A DNA stretch of 64,000 nucleotides from Streptomyces flavochromogenes (GCF_000717595.1 NZ_JNZO01000006.1:186001-250000), one strand, 5' to 3'. Counted from the first letter of the stretch, positions 37,037 through 45,811 are shown. The notes: generated from the sequence alone by a model not told the origin. Program-made: numbers and translations.

Positions 37037-39865
37037 ATGACAGAGGACCTCACACCAGCCGAGGCGTACGCGGCCGCCCTTGCCCGCAACGCCGATGCGG
37101 CCACCGCGCTGGCCCCCTTCCGCGAGATGTACGAGTTCGGTCTGGACCCCTTCCAGATCGAGGCATGCCGGGCCCTCGAAGCGGGCAAGGGCGTACTCGT
37201 CGCCGCGCCCACGGGCTCCGGCAAGACCATCGTCGGCGAATTCGCCGTCCACCTCGCCCTCGACCAGGGCCGCAAGTGCTTCTACACGACCCCGATCAAG
37301 GCGCTGTCGAACCAGAAGTACGCCGACCTCGTCAGGCGGTACGGCAACGACAAGGTCGGCCTGCTCACCGGCGACAACAGCGTCAACGGCGATGCGCCCA
37401 TCGTGGTCATGACCACCGAAGTCCTCCGCAACATGCTGTACGCGGGATCCCAGGCCCTCTCCGGCCTCGGCTACGTGGTCATGGACGAGGTCCACTACCT
37501 CTCCGACCGCTTCCGCGGCGCCGTCTGGGAGGAAGTGATCATCCACCTCCCCGCATCGGTCACCCTCGTCTCACTCTCCGCGACCGTGTCCAACGCCGAG
37601 GAATTCGGCGACTGGCTCGACACCGTCCGCGGCGACACCGAGGTCATCGTCTCGGAGAGCCGTCCCGTCCCCCTCTGGCAGCACGTCCTCGCCGGACGCC
37701 GGATGTACGACCTCTTCGAGGAGGAGACCGACCACGGCGGCCGCGGCGCCTCCCGCCGCGAGGTCAACCCCGACCTCCAGCGTCTCGCCCGCACCGAGAA
37801 CACGCGCACGTACAACCCGCGCGACCGGCGCCGCGGCAAGATGATCCGCGAGGCCGACCGCGAGCGCGAGCGCCGCCAGCGCTCCCGCATCTGGACCCCC
37901 GGACGCCCCGAGGTCATCGAGCGCCTCGACGCGGAAGGCCTCCTGCCCGCCATCACCTTCATCTTCAGCCGCGCCGGCTGCGAGGCCGCCGTCCAGCAGT
38001 GCCTCTACGCCGGACTCCGGCTCAACGACGACGAGGGGCGCCGCCGCGTCCGCGAGATCGTCGAGGAGCGCACCGCGGCCATCCCCACCGAAGACCTCCA
38101 CGTCCTCGGCTACTACGAATGGCTCGAAGCGCTGGAGCGCGGCATCGCCGCCCACCACGCCGGCATGCTCCCGACCTTCAAGGAGGTCGTCGAAGACCTC
38201 TTCGTGAAGGGCCTCGTCAAGGCCGTCTTCGCCACCGAGACGCTCGCCCTGGGCATCAACATGCCCGCGCGCACCGTCATCCTGGAGAAGCTCGTCAAGT
38301 GGAACGGCGAGCAGCACGCCGACATCACCCCCGGCGAGTACACCCAGCTCACCGGCCGCGCCGGCCGCCGCGGCATCGACGTCGAGGGCCACGCCGTCGT
38401 CCTCTGGCAGCGCGGTCTCGACCCCGACCACCTCGCCGGACTCGCCGGCACCCGCACATACCCGCTGCGCTCCAGCTTCAAGCCCTCGTACAACATGGCG
38501 GTCAACCTCGTCGAAGGCTTCGGCCGGCACCGCTCCCGCGAGCTCCTCGAAACGTCCTTCGCCCAGTTCCAGGCCGACCGCTCCGTCGTCGGCATCTCCC
38601 GACAGGTGCAGAAGAACGAGGAGGGCCTCGAAGGCTACCGCGAGGGCATGACCTGCCACCTCGGCGACTTCGAGGAGTACGCGCGGCTCCGCCGCGACCT
38701 CAAGGACCGCGAGACCGAACTGGCACGCCAGGGCGCCGCCCAGCGCCGCGCCCAGGCCGCCGGCTCCCTGGAGAAGCTCAAGCCCGGCGACGTCATCCAC
38801 GTCCCCACCGGCAAGTTCGCCGGACTCGCCCTCGTCCTCGACCCGGGCATCCCCGCCGGCCGCACCAACGGCCACCGCGGCTTCGAGCACCACGACGGAC
38901 CCCGCCCCCTCGTCCTCACCGCCGAGCGGCAGGTCAAGAGGCTCGCCTCCATCGACTTCCCCGTCCCGGTCGAGGCACTGGAGCGGATGAGGATCCCCAA
39001 GTCCTTCAACCCGCGCTCCCCGCAGTCCCGTCGCGACCTCGCCTCCGCCCTGCGGAGCAAGGCCGGCCACATCAACCCCGACCGCCACCACAAGCAGCGC
39101 TCGGCCGCCGCCGACGACCGCGAGATCGCCCGGCTGCGCACCGAGATCCGCGCCCACCCCTGCCACGGCTGCGACGAGCGCGAGGACCACGCCCGCTGGG
39201 CCGAGCGCTACCACCGCCTCCAGCGCGACACCCAGCAGCTGGAGCGGCGCATCGAGGGCCGCACCAACACCATCGCGCGCACCTTCGACCGGATCGTCGC
39301 GCTCCTCACCGAGCTCGACTACCTGCGCGGCAACGAGGTCACGGAGAACGGCAAGCGACTCGCCCGGCTCTACGGCGAACTCGACCTGCTGGCCAGCGAA
39401 TGCCTCCGCGACGGTGTCTGGGAGGGCCTGACCCCGGCCGAACTGGCCGCCTGCGTCTCGGCGCTGGTGTTCGAGGCGCGTCAGTCCGACGACGCCGTCG
39501 CGCCCAAACTGCCCGCGGGCAACGCCAAGGCGGCGCTCGGCGAGATGGTCAGGATCTGGGGCCGGCTCGACGCCCTCGAAGAGGAATTCAAGATCAACCA
39601 GGCGGAGGGGGTCGGCCAGCGCGAACCCGACCTCGGATTCGCCTGGGCCGCCTACCAGTGGGCCTCCGACAAGAGCCTCGACGAAGTCCTGCGCGAGGCC
39701 GAGATGCCGGCCGGCGACTTCGTCCGCTGGTGCAAGCAGGTCATCGACGTCCTCGGACAGATCGCCGCGGCGGCGCCCAAGGAGAACAGCACCGTCGCCA
39801 AGAACGCCCGAAAGGCCGTGGACGCGCTGCTGCGAGGGGTCGTCGCCTACAGCTCGGTGGGCTGA
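37037..39865 (+). CDS. Ski2/Mtr4-like DEAD/DEAH-box helicase (HelY type)
   Basis: A 942-residue superfamily 2 RNA/DNA helicase. Motif I APTGSGKTIVGEFAV, motif Ia TPIKALSNQKY, motif II DEVHYLSD and motif III SLSATVSN form the first RecA domain; the second has HHAGMLPTFKEVVEDLFVKG, TLALGINMPARTV and the motif VI region QLTGRAGRRGID. A C-terminal ratchet/DSHCT domain follows (LAAECVS-like region, ending with IRWGRLDALEEE-like sequence). It resembles HelY of mycobacteria. It has no clear ribosome site. A strong terminator follows. Confidence 0.92.
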   Translation: MTEDLTPAEAYAAALARNADAATALAPFREMYEFGLDPFQIEACRALEAGKGVLVAAPTGSGKTIVGEFAVHLALDQGRKCFYTTPIKALSNQKYADLVRRYGNDKVGLLTGDNSVNGDAPIVVMTTEVLRNMLYAGSQALSGLGYVVMDEVHYLSDRFRGAVWEEVIIHLPASVTLVSLSATVSNAEEFGDWLDTVRGDTEVIVSESRPVPLWQHVLAGRRMYDLFEEETDHGGRGASRREVNPDLQRLARTENTRTYNPRDRRRGKMIREADRERERRQRSRIWTPGRPEVIERLDAEGLLPAITFIFSRAGCEAAVQQCLYAGLRLNDDEGRRRVREIVEERTAAIPTEDLHVLGYYEWLEALERGIAAHHAGMLPTFKEVVEDLFVKGLVKAVFATETLALGINMPARTVILEKLVKWNGEQHADITPGEYTQLTGRAGRRGIDVEGHAVVLWQRGLDPDHLAGLAGTRTYPLRSSFKPSYNMAVNLVEGFGRHRSRELLETSFAQFQADRSVVGISRQVQKNEEGLEGYREGMTCHLGDFEEYARLRRDLKDRETELARQGAAQRRAQAAGSLEKLKPGDVIHVPTGKFAGLALVLDPGIPAGRTNGHRGFEHHDGPRPLVLTAERQVKRLASIDFPVPVEALERMRIPKSFNPRSPQSRRDLASALRSKAGHINPDRHHKQRSAAADDREIARLRTEIRAHPCHGCDEREDHARWAERYHRLQRDTQQLERRIEGRTNTIARTFDRIVALLTELDYLRGNEVTENGKRLARLYGELDLLASECLRDGVWEGLTPAELAACVSALVFEARQSDDAVAPKLPAGNAKAALGEMVRIWGRLDALEEEFKINQAEGVGQREPDLGFAWAAYQWASDKSLDEVLREAEMPAGDFVRWCKQVIDVLGQIAAAAPKENSTVAKNARKAVDALLRGVVAYSSVG

Positions 39866-39887
39866 CAGTCCCTCCCTTCCCGTGCGG

Positions 39888-39932
39888 GGCCGAGTGCCCG
39901 TGGTGATCACGCCACGGGCACTCGGCCTTTTT
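39888..39932 (+). terminator. Rho-independent terminator of the helicase gene
   Basis: A perfect 16-bp stem (GGCCGAGTGCCCGTGG and its complement) with an eight-base loop is followed by five T, a textbook terminator and the clearest in the window. Confidence 0.95.
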
Positions 39933-40069
39933 CGAACGTCCGATTGTCGTACTCAGGTCGTGGTCGCATTCGTTGTCCACAGGCCGTCGTCCACAGGGGT
40001 GGCGCGCGCGGGGCCCTTCCGATTGCATGGACTCACAAGCAGGGAAGGCCAGTTGGGGAGGGGACAACC

Positions 40070-41533
40070 ATGACCACGCAAGCCGGTCATTCGCACGCGG
40101 GGGCGCAGGACGAAGGGCAAGCCCACGCCGCGCAGCACCACGAGGGGCAACCGGCGGAGACACCGCCAGACACTCCGGCAGCAGTCCGGACCGCGGTTCC
40201 GGTTGTCGTCGACGGGCCGCGAGGCGTGCCCCTCCTCGGCAGCCTGCCCGCCTTCGGAAAGAACCCGCTGGCCTTCTTCGAACAACTCCGCGACCGCGGC
40301 GACATCGTCCGCTGGCGCTTCGGCCGCAAACCCTCCCTCTTCATCGCCCACCCCGACACCGTCGGCGAACTCCTCACCGAGGTCGAGCGCACCTTCGACC
40401 AGCCCGACCTCGGCATCGCCTTCCGCACCCTCCTCGGCAACGGCGTCATCGTCTCCAAGGGCGCCGACTGGCGACGCAAGCGCTCCCTCGTCCAGCCCTC
40501 CGTCCGGCCGAAACAAGTCCGCTCCTACGCGGCGTCCATGTCCGAATGCGCCGTCGCCCTCGCCGACCGATGGACCGACGGGCAGCACATCGACATCAAG
40601 AAGGAGATGGCAGCCCTCACCCAACTCGTCGCCGTCCGCACCATCTTCGGCGTCGACACCGCCGCCGACGCCGAAGCCATCGGACAGGCGATGGACGTCG
40701 CACAGAAAGAGATCGGCGCCGAGTTCAGCGGCATCGGAGCAGTACTGCCCGACTGGCTGCCGACCCCCGGACGCGCCCGCATCAAGCGGGCCACCGCCGT
40801 CATCGACGCCGAGGTCTCCCGCGTCGTCTCCCGCCACCGCGACGGCGACACCGAACGCCCCGACCTCCTCAGCCGCCTCCTCGCCGCCCGCGACGAAACC
40901 GGCGCGCCCCTCTCCGACCAGGAGATACGCGACGAGACCGTCACCCTCTACATCGGCGGCCACGAAACCACAAGCTCCACGCTCGTCTGGGCCTGGTACC
41001 TCCTCTCCCGCAACCCGGGGGTTCGCGACGCCCTCGCCGAGGAACTCGACCGGGTCCTCGCCGACCACGAACCCGGCTACGACGACTACGCCTCCCTCAC
41101 CTACACCCAGGCGGTCATCAAGGAGACCCTCCGCCTCTACCCCACGATCTGGCTGATCACCGGTCTCGCCAAGGAGGGCGCCACGCTCGGCGGCGCGCCC
41201 GTCCCGGCCGGCACCCGTGTCTGGTCCAGCCAGTGGGCCACCCACCGCGACCCCCGCTGGTACGGCGACGCGGAAGCCTTCCGCCCCGAGCGCTGGATCG
41301 AACGGGACGGCGAACCCGCCGAGGAGATACCCGAGTACGCCTGGTTCCCCTTCGGCGGCGGCCCCCGTGTCTGCCTCGGCACGCGGTTCGCCCTCGTGGA
41401 GGCGGTCCTGATCCTCGCGGTCCTGGCCCGCCGCTACCACCTGGACGTCACCACCGGGGAGATCCTCCCCGTCCCGAGCCTCACGCTCCAGCCGGACCGC
41501 GACGTCCTGGCGACGGTACGAGCACGGGGCTGA
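40070..41533 (+). CDS. Cytochrome P450 (long, E-class-like)
   Basis: A 487-residue haem monooxygenase, longer than the usual 400-residue actinobacterial P450. All key motifs are present: the I-helix LYIGGHETTSSTLVW, K-helix ExxR (IKETLRLYPTIW), FRPERW and the haem loop FPFGGGPRVCLG with the thiolate Cys. The N-terminal 40 residues are a His/Gln/Glu-rich, unstructured extension. The overall pattern (GVPLLGSLPAFGKNPLAFFE) resembles fatty-acid-hydroxylase-like CYP4/CYP102 relatives rather than CYP107-type enzymes. The start ATG has GGGGAGGGG. The electron donor is not nearby, and the substrate is unknown. Confidence 0.93.
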   Translation: MTTQAGHSHAGAQDEGQAHAAQHHEGQPAETPPDTPAAVRTAVPVVVDGPRGVPLLGSLPAFGKNPLAFFEQLRDRGDIVRWRFGRKPSLFIAHPDTVGELLTEVERTFDQPDLGIAFRTLLGNGVIVSKGADWRRKRSLVQPSVRPKQVRSYAASMSECAVALADRWTDGQHIDIKKEMAALTQLVAVRTIFGVDTAADAEAIGQAMDVAQKEIGAEFSGIGAVLPDWLPTPGRARIKRATAVIDAEVSRVVSRHRDGDTERPDLLSRLLAARDETGAPLSDQEIRDETVTLYIGGHETTSSTLVWAWYLLSRNPGVRDALAEELDRVLADHEPGYDDYASLTYTQAVIKETLRLYPTIWLITGLAKEGATLGGAPVPAGTRVWSSQWATHRDPRWYGDAEAFRPERWIERDGEPAEEIPEYAWFPFGGGPRVCLGTRFALVEAVLILAVLARRYHLDVTTGEILPVPSLTLQPDRDVLATVRARG

Positions 41534-41600
41534 CGCGGCCCGACCGGAAACGCGGCCGGGGGCGGCGGAGGCAGGCCGAGGCCGCCACCGCTCAGCCGGG

Positions 41601-41622
41601 CGCCCGCCCGGTCAGGCGGGCG
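41601..41622. terminator. Hairpin between convergent P450 and ADP-ribosylglycohydrolase genes
   Basis: A perfect 8-bp stem (CGCCCGCC and GGCGGGCG) with a six-base loop lies in the 90-base convergent gap, just at the 3' end of the minus-strand gene. Confidence 0.6.
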
Positions 41623-41623
41623 G

Positions 41624-42553
41624 TCACGCGGACGACGCCAGGGCCGTCGCCAGGTCCCGGAGGTCATCGGCATCCAGGACCCGCTCGCCGAAGCCGGGCA
41701 GGGGGACATGGAGGGTGGCCGTCCAGCGGGCGGGGATCCCACCGGCGCCGTGCACGGCGCCGGCGAGCATCCCGGTCACGGCCGCGACCGTGTCGGTGTC
41801 CCCGCCCAGGTCGACCGCCGCGGCCACGGCCTCCTCGAACGAGCCGGTCGTACGCAGCGCCCACACGGCCGAACCGAGACAGGGCCACACCGCGCCGTTG
41901 AACTCGGTGGCGTCGTCCGGATGCCAGCCGGGCGACAGGACCGTGGCCCAGCGATCCCGGTGCTGCGGGGCCACCTCGGCGAGGGTCGCGGGCAGCGCGG
42001 CGAACGGGTCCCCGCCAAGGAGGGTGACACGGATCAGCTCGTGGAGGATCGCCGTGCCCTCCCCGGCCGCGCCGTCGCCATGCGTCAGGGCGCTGATCCG
42101 GCGGGCGGCGTCCATCGTCTCCGCCCGCCCCCGGGCCGCGAAGTACACGGCGGAGGCCGAGGCCCGCATCAGCGAACCGTTGCCCGCGGCCCGCGCGTTG
42201 ATCTGGAAGTGCATCGAGGCGGCCAGGTCCCAGGGGTCCCCACCGAGCAGGACCTGCTCGGTCTGGAGGCCGATGTCCTTGGGGTCGGCCGCGGCCCAGC
42301 GGCGGAACCGGTCGAAGATGTCCGGCAGGTCGAGGCCACCCCGTTCGAGGAGCGACTCACCGACGAGGACGGCCATCTGCGTGTCGTCGGTCGCCTCGCC
42401 GGGGTCCCAGCCGCCACCCCCGCACAACTCCCCGACGCCGTCGGGGAAGTGCTCCCGGAAGACTCCCGGGAGCCTGAACTCGAAGGGGGCGCCGAGAGCG
42501 TCGCCCACGGCGGAGCCGAGGACGGCGCCCACGGAACGTTCGGTGGCTCGCAT
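41624..42553 (-). CDS. ADP-ribosylglycohydrolase family protein
   Basis: A 309-residue all-alpha enzyme of the DraG/ARH family, which removes ADP-ribose from proteins or small molecules with magnesium. The metal ligands are visible in AVGDALGAPFEF, GEATDDTQMAVLVGESLLER near residue 55 and the C-terminal LGGDTDTVAAVTGMLAGA. It has no clear ribosome site and starts four bases after the stop of the upstream membrane-protein gene, so it is probably translated by coupling. It is the last gene of a three-gene operon opposite a MerR regulator. No ADP-ribosyltransferase is seen nearby, so the substrate is open. Confidence 0.9.
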   Translation of the reverse strand: MRATERSVGAVLGSAVGDALGAPFEFRLPGVFREHFPDGVGELCGGGGWDPGEATDDTQMAVLVGESLLERGGLDLPDIFDRFRRWAAADPKDIGLQTEQVLLGGDPWDLAASMHFQINARAAGNGSLMRASASAVYFAARGRAETMDAARRISALTHGDGAAGEGTAILHELIRVTLLGGDPFAALPATLAEVAPQHRDRWATVLSPGWHPDDATEFNGAVWPCLGSAVWALRTTGSFEEAVAAAVDLGGDTDTVAAVTGMLAGAVHGAGGIPARWTATLHVPLPGFGERVLDADDLRDLATALASSA

Positions 42554-42557
42554 CCGG

Positions 42558-43010
42558 TCAGGGTAGTGCGGGCTCGGTCCGCCGCCGCGGCGCCCTGGAC
42601 GACCACACCGCGCGGACCACCAGGAACAGGGGCAGCCCCAGAGGGGAGAGAAGGATCGTCAGGATCAGCAGAGGACCCATCAGCAGCGGCGGCACGGCGA
42701 GGCGACGGGCCTCGCGGTACATCCACTGACCGAGCAGCAGGTCCCAGGCGATGACCTGGGCCCAGATCGCACCGGCTCCGTTCGCGAGTGCCACGAGATC
42801 GCGGAAGGTGTCGATGTCGGGACTGCTGACCGCCGTCCACAGCTCCGGCGCCACCGGGGCTGCGAGGACCGCCCAGACCACCAGGAGCGGCAGCACGGTC
42901 AGGGGCGAGGCCGCGACGCGTTCGGTGATCCGCCACGCCGGCGCGAAGATCATCAAGAGCCACACCGGCGCGGCGAGAAGGAACGTCAGCTCGAAGAGGA
43001 AGCCCGTCAT
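42558..43010 (-). CDS. ABA4-like (DUF4281) membrane protein
   Basis: A 150-residue protein with about four transmembrane helices. It begins MTGFLFELTFLLAAPVWLLM, and the segment IWAQVIAWDLLLGQWMYREA followed by a Pro-rich last span (GPLLILTILLSPLGLPLFLV) is the signature of the ABA4/DUF4281 family, named after the plant protein needed for neoxanthin formation. Its bacterial role is unknown. Its ATG overlaps the stop codon of the upstream gene by four bases (ATGA), so the two membrane proteins are made together. Confidence 0.82.
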   Translation of the reverse strand: MTGFLFELTFLLAAPVWLLMIFAPAWRITERVAASPLTVLPLLVVWAVLAAPVAPELWTAVSSPDIDTFRDLVALANGAGAIWAQVIAWDLLLGQWMYREARRLAVPPLLMGPLLILTILLSPLGLPLFLVVRAVWSSRAPRRRTEPALP

Positions 43011-44005
43011 GAGGTGACCTCTTCCTCGAAGGGGGCTGGGGTGGAGGGGGACGGGGAAGGAGGGGAGGGGGAGGGGGAGGGGGAGGCCTCCCGGAAGGAG
43101 AGGGCCGCGGACGCCCCGCCCAGCAGGGCGATTGCCCCCGCCCCCGCCAGTGTCGCGCCGTCCGGTGCGAACAGGGCCTGGCCGCGCAGGGCCTGCCAGG
43201 TCAGCAGGGCGAAGGTCGCGGTGTACGCGGCCGAGGCCGTGAGGGTGAGCCGGAGGCGCACGTGTTCGTCCGCGAGGCGGGCGAAGCGCGGGGCGAGCGC
43301 GGCCAGGACGAGCAGAAGCAGCGGGAGCAGCTGCAGGGCGTGCATGCCGAAGAAGTGCGGTATGCGCAGGTCGCCGCCGTTGCTCGCCCAGCCGGTCAGC
43401 GGCATCGAGGGGCCGCCGTCCGGGACGCCGACGGCATGGGCGCCGGTGATCGGCGATTCCTCGACCTCCAGCTGCTCCGGGGTCGGACGGACCATCAGGA
43501 AGCCCACCGCGGCGCCCGCCAGGGCGATGAGTGAGGACAGCCGGACGGCCCAGGCCATCGCCCGGTCGAGGATCTTGGCGCGCAGCAGGAGGACCGCGAT
43601 GACGAGCGCGCCCAGCCAGAGCAGCACGACGGTGGCGCCCATGACTTGGAAGACGGTGTCGTCGAAGGGAGTGGCGTTGTTGAAGTGACTCCGCTTGCCG
43701 CGGATCACCTGGAGGGTGATGAGCACCATCTCACCGGCGCTGGCGACGGCGACCACGGTTCCGGCCCACCAGCCGAGACGGCGGCCGCGAGGCAGCAGCG
43801 AGAGCATCCAGGCGAGCGAGAGTGCGTACGCGAGGAACGAGACCGAGAACTTGAAGGGCTTGCTCCAGATCGGCACGCCGACCAGGATCCGGTCGTCGAC
43901 GACGATGCCGACGGCGGAGATCAGGGCGAGAACGCCCATGGAGACCGCGAATAAGACCAGCGGTCGATGGAGCCGCAGGAGTGGGTTCTTGTGCGACGAA
44001 GACAT
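43007..44005 (-). CDS. Multi-span membrane protein of unknown function
   Basis: A 332-residue protein with about eight hydrophobic spans. Features are PIWSKPFKFSVSFLAYALSL in span 2, GKRSHFNNATPFDD in a loop, and RIPHFFGMHALQLLPLLLLV near residue 225, giving conserved-looking His residues at membrane edges. The C-terminal 30 residues are a Ser/Pro repeat (SPSPSPSP) coded by a G-rich stretch. I do not recognise a named family. The ATG at 44005 has a GGGGGAT site. It is the first gene of a MerR-controlled operon with the ABA4-like and ADP-ribosylglycohydrolase genes. Confidence 0.8.
   Translation of the reverse strand: MSSSHKNPLLRLHRPLVLFAVSMGVLALISAVGIVVDDRILVGVPIWSKPFKFSVSFLAYALSLAWMLSLLPRGRRLGWWAGTVVAVASAGEMVLITLQVIRGKRSHFNNATPFDDTVFQVMGATVVLLWLGALVIAVLLLRAKILDRAMAWAVRLSSLIALAGAAVGFLMVRPTPEQLEVEESPITGAHAVGVPDGGPSMPLTGWASNGGDLRIPHFFGMHALQLLPLLLLVLAALAPRFARLADEHVRLRLTLTASAAYTATFALLTWQALRGQALFAPDGATLAGAGAIALLGGASAALSFREASPSPSPSPPSPSPSTPAPFEEEVTS
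43031..43086 (+). repeat. G-run tract with quadruplex potential
   Basis: The plus strand here contains at least six runs of four or five G separated by one to four bases. It codes, on the other strand, for the Ser/Pro tail of the membrane protein. Four nearby G-runs are enough for a DNA quadruplex; formation in the cell is not shown. Confidence 0.7.
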
Positions 44006-44029
44006 GCGGATCCCCCGTGGGAAGGTATG

Positions 44030-44067
44030 GATAGTGGGACTAGCCACTATCTGATAGCGCCACTATC
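44030..44067. promoter_or_regulatory. Iterated MerR-type operator
   Basis: GATAGTGG (44030-44037), CCACTATC (44044-44051), a half copy GATAG (44053) and a second CCACTATC (44060-44067) form an inverted repeat plus a direct repeat with 16-base spacing. The cluster lies between the membrane operon (start 44005) and the MerR gene (start 44124), so the MerR protein most likely binds here to control both. The match to a known operator is not claimed. Confidence 0.65.
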
Positions 44068-44123
44068 TATGATGGGGATGTCGGTCGGCAAGGCCGAAGC
44101 GAGGCCGGAAAGGTGAACACGCG

Positions 44124-44756
44124 GTGCGCATCGGAGAGTTGAGTCGCAGGACCGGGGTGTCCATCCCGACGATCAAGTTCTACGTACGGGAAGGGCTGCT
44201 GCCGGCCGGGGAACTGACGAGCCCGAACCAGGCCTCGTACGGGGAGACGCATGAGCAGCGCCTCCGCCTGATCCGGGCGCTCCTCGATGTGGGCGGCCTG
44301 TCGGTGGCGGCTGTCCGTGAGGTGATCCTCGCGATCGACGACCCCGACCGGTCGGTGCACAAGCTGCTGGGCACCGTCGCCTCCGGGCTGGTGCCGCGCT
44401 ATGACCGCGAGCCGAACGCCGGGATGGAGGACGCGAGGAAGCAGGTCGCGGCGCTGATCGCCGCGCGCGGCTGGCGGGTGCAGCCGGGCAACCCGGCCTC
44501 GGAGGCGCTCGCCGTGGCCCTCGCGGCGGTCGACGAGGCCGGGCACGGTTCGTTCGCCGGGGTCCTGGAGGCCTACGCGGACGCCGCCGAGCGGGTGGCG
44601 CGGGCGGACCTGGGTTGGGTGGCGCACAATCTGGCGCGCGAGGAACTGGTCGAGAGCGTGGTCGTCGGCACGGTCATCGGCGACGCGATCTTCTCGGCGC
44701 TGCGGCGGATGGCCCAGACGGACACGTCGGACCGTATGTACGGGCAGGCGACCTAG
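44124..44756 (+). CDS. MerR-family transcriptional regulator
   Basis: A 210-residue regulator. The N-terminal winged helix is MRIGELSRRTGVSIPTIKFY followed by VREGLLPAGELTSPNQASYG and a coiled dimer helix. The C-terminal 130 residues form a helical effector domain (RGWRVQPGNPASEALAVALA) without the cysteine pattern of metal-sensing MerR proteins, so a small organic ligand is more likely. The GTG start has an AAAGGTGAA site. It is divergent from the membrane/ADP-ribosylglycohydrolase operon, and repeated CCACTATC sites lie between them. Confidence 0.9.
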   Translation: MRIGELSRRTGVSIPTIKFYVREGLLPAGELTSPNQASYGETHEQRLRLIRALLDVGGLSVAAVREVILAIDDPDRSVHKLLGTVASGLVPRYDREPNAGMEDARKQVAALIAARGWRVQPGNPASEALAVALAAVDEAGHGSFAGVLEAYADAAERVARADLGWVAHNLAREELVESVVVGTVIGDAIFSALRRMAQTDTSDRMYGQAT

Positions 44757-44909
44757 AGGGCGTCAGAGGGCGTCGTACCGATCGGCCCGGGCTCGCGGCG
44801 CGATCGGCAAGACACCTCTGGGGCGCGGCTGCGGATCATGGGCCGAGGCGAGGGCCGGCCAGTGCCCTATGTGTTGACCGCCTGAGGCAAGCAGTGCTGG
44901 AGTCGGCAC

Positions 44910-45650
44910 GTGGACAGCATCCCCGCCAACCGGCGGCTCTGGAACCAGATCAGCAGCGCCTACCAGGACAGGCACGACCCGCGAATCGGCGCCACACCCC
45001 GGCTGTGGGGCATGTACTCCATCCCCGATGCGCACCTGCGCGCCCTGGGCGACGTCACCGGCAAGCGTGTCCTCGAACTCGGCTGCGGCGCCGGTCAGTG
45101 GTCCAGGGCGCTCGCCGCCGAGGGCGCCACCGTGGTCGGGCTCGACGTGTCCGAAGCCCAACTCGGCGCAGCGGCCCGCGCGATGGGAGCGGCCCGCTAT
45201 CCGCTGGTGCAAGGGGCCGCCGAACGACTCCCCTTCGCCGCCGAAAGCTTCGACCTGGTGTTCTGCGACTTCGGCGGGCTCAGCTGGGCGTCCCCGCACT
45301 TGGCCGTCCCGCAGGCCGCACGCGTCCTGGGCCGAGGCGGGCGCCTGGTGTTCAACGTCGCCAGCCCATGGTTCGAAGCCTGCTACGACGAGGCCGCCGG
45401 CCGTGTGACCACGACGCTGCAGCAGGACTACTTCGGGCTGAGCGCCATCGCCGAGGGCGACGGTGCGACCAGCTATCAGCTCACCTATGGCGCCTGGGTC
45501 AAGGTCCTGCGCGGCGCGGGTCTCATCATCGACGACCTCATCGAGCCGCGGCCCGAACGGGGAACGCCCAACGGCTACAACGAGACCGACCCACCCGACT
45601 GGGCACACCGCTGGCCGGCCGAACTGCTCTGGGTGACCCGCAAACCGTGA
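44910..45650 (+). CDS. Class I SAM-dependent methyltransferase
   Basis: A 246-residue Methyltransf_11-type enzyme. It starts at GTG (VDSIPANRRLWNQISSAYQD), and the SAM-binding motif is RVLELGCGAGQWSRALAAEG near residue 52, followed by VVGLDVSEAQL, PFAAESFDLVFCDFGGLSWA and the GGRLVFNVASPW region. A substrate cannot be assigned. It lies 150 bases after the MerR gene, without clear co-transcription. A large convergent hairpin separates it from the next gene. Confidence 0.88.
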   Translation: MDSIPANRRLWNQISSAYQDRHDPRIGATPRLWGMYSIPDAHLRALGDVTGKRVLELGCGAGQWSRALAAEGATVVGLDVSEAQLGAAARAMGAARYPLVQGAAERLPFAAESFDLVFCDFGGLSWASPHLAVPQAARVLGRGGRLVFNVASPWFEACYDEAAGRVTTTLQQDYFGLSAIAEGDGATSYQLTYGAWVKVLRGAGLIIDDLIEPRPERGTPNGYNETDPPDWAHRWPAELLWVTRKP

Positions 45651-45811
45651 GTTCCGCCGCGCCGAGACGTGACGGCATCTCCTCGCCGGGCAGGTCGAGG
45701 GCCTGCCCGGCTGATCATGGGCGGATCCGGGCAGCCCAGGGCCGGCATCACCTGGAGGAGCGGTGCGGGGCCCGAGGTGGACGGCCCCCCGGCCTGCGTC
45801 GCGCTCGCAAG

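Noticed and set aside
41624..42553. Toxin-antitoxin (DarT/DarG-like) interpretation of the ADP-ribosylglycohydrolase
   Set aside because: The protein has the ARH/DraG fold, not a macrodomain, and no DarT-type transferase is next to it.
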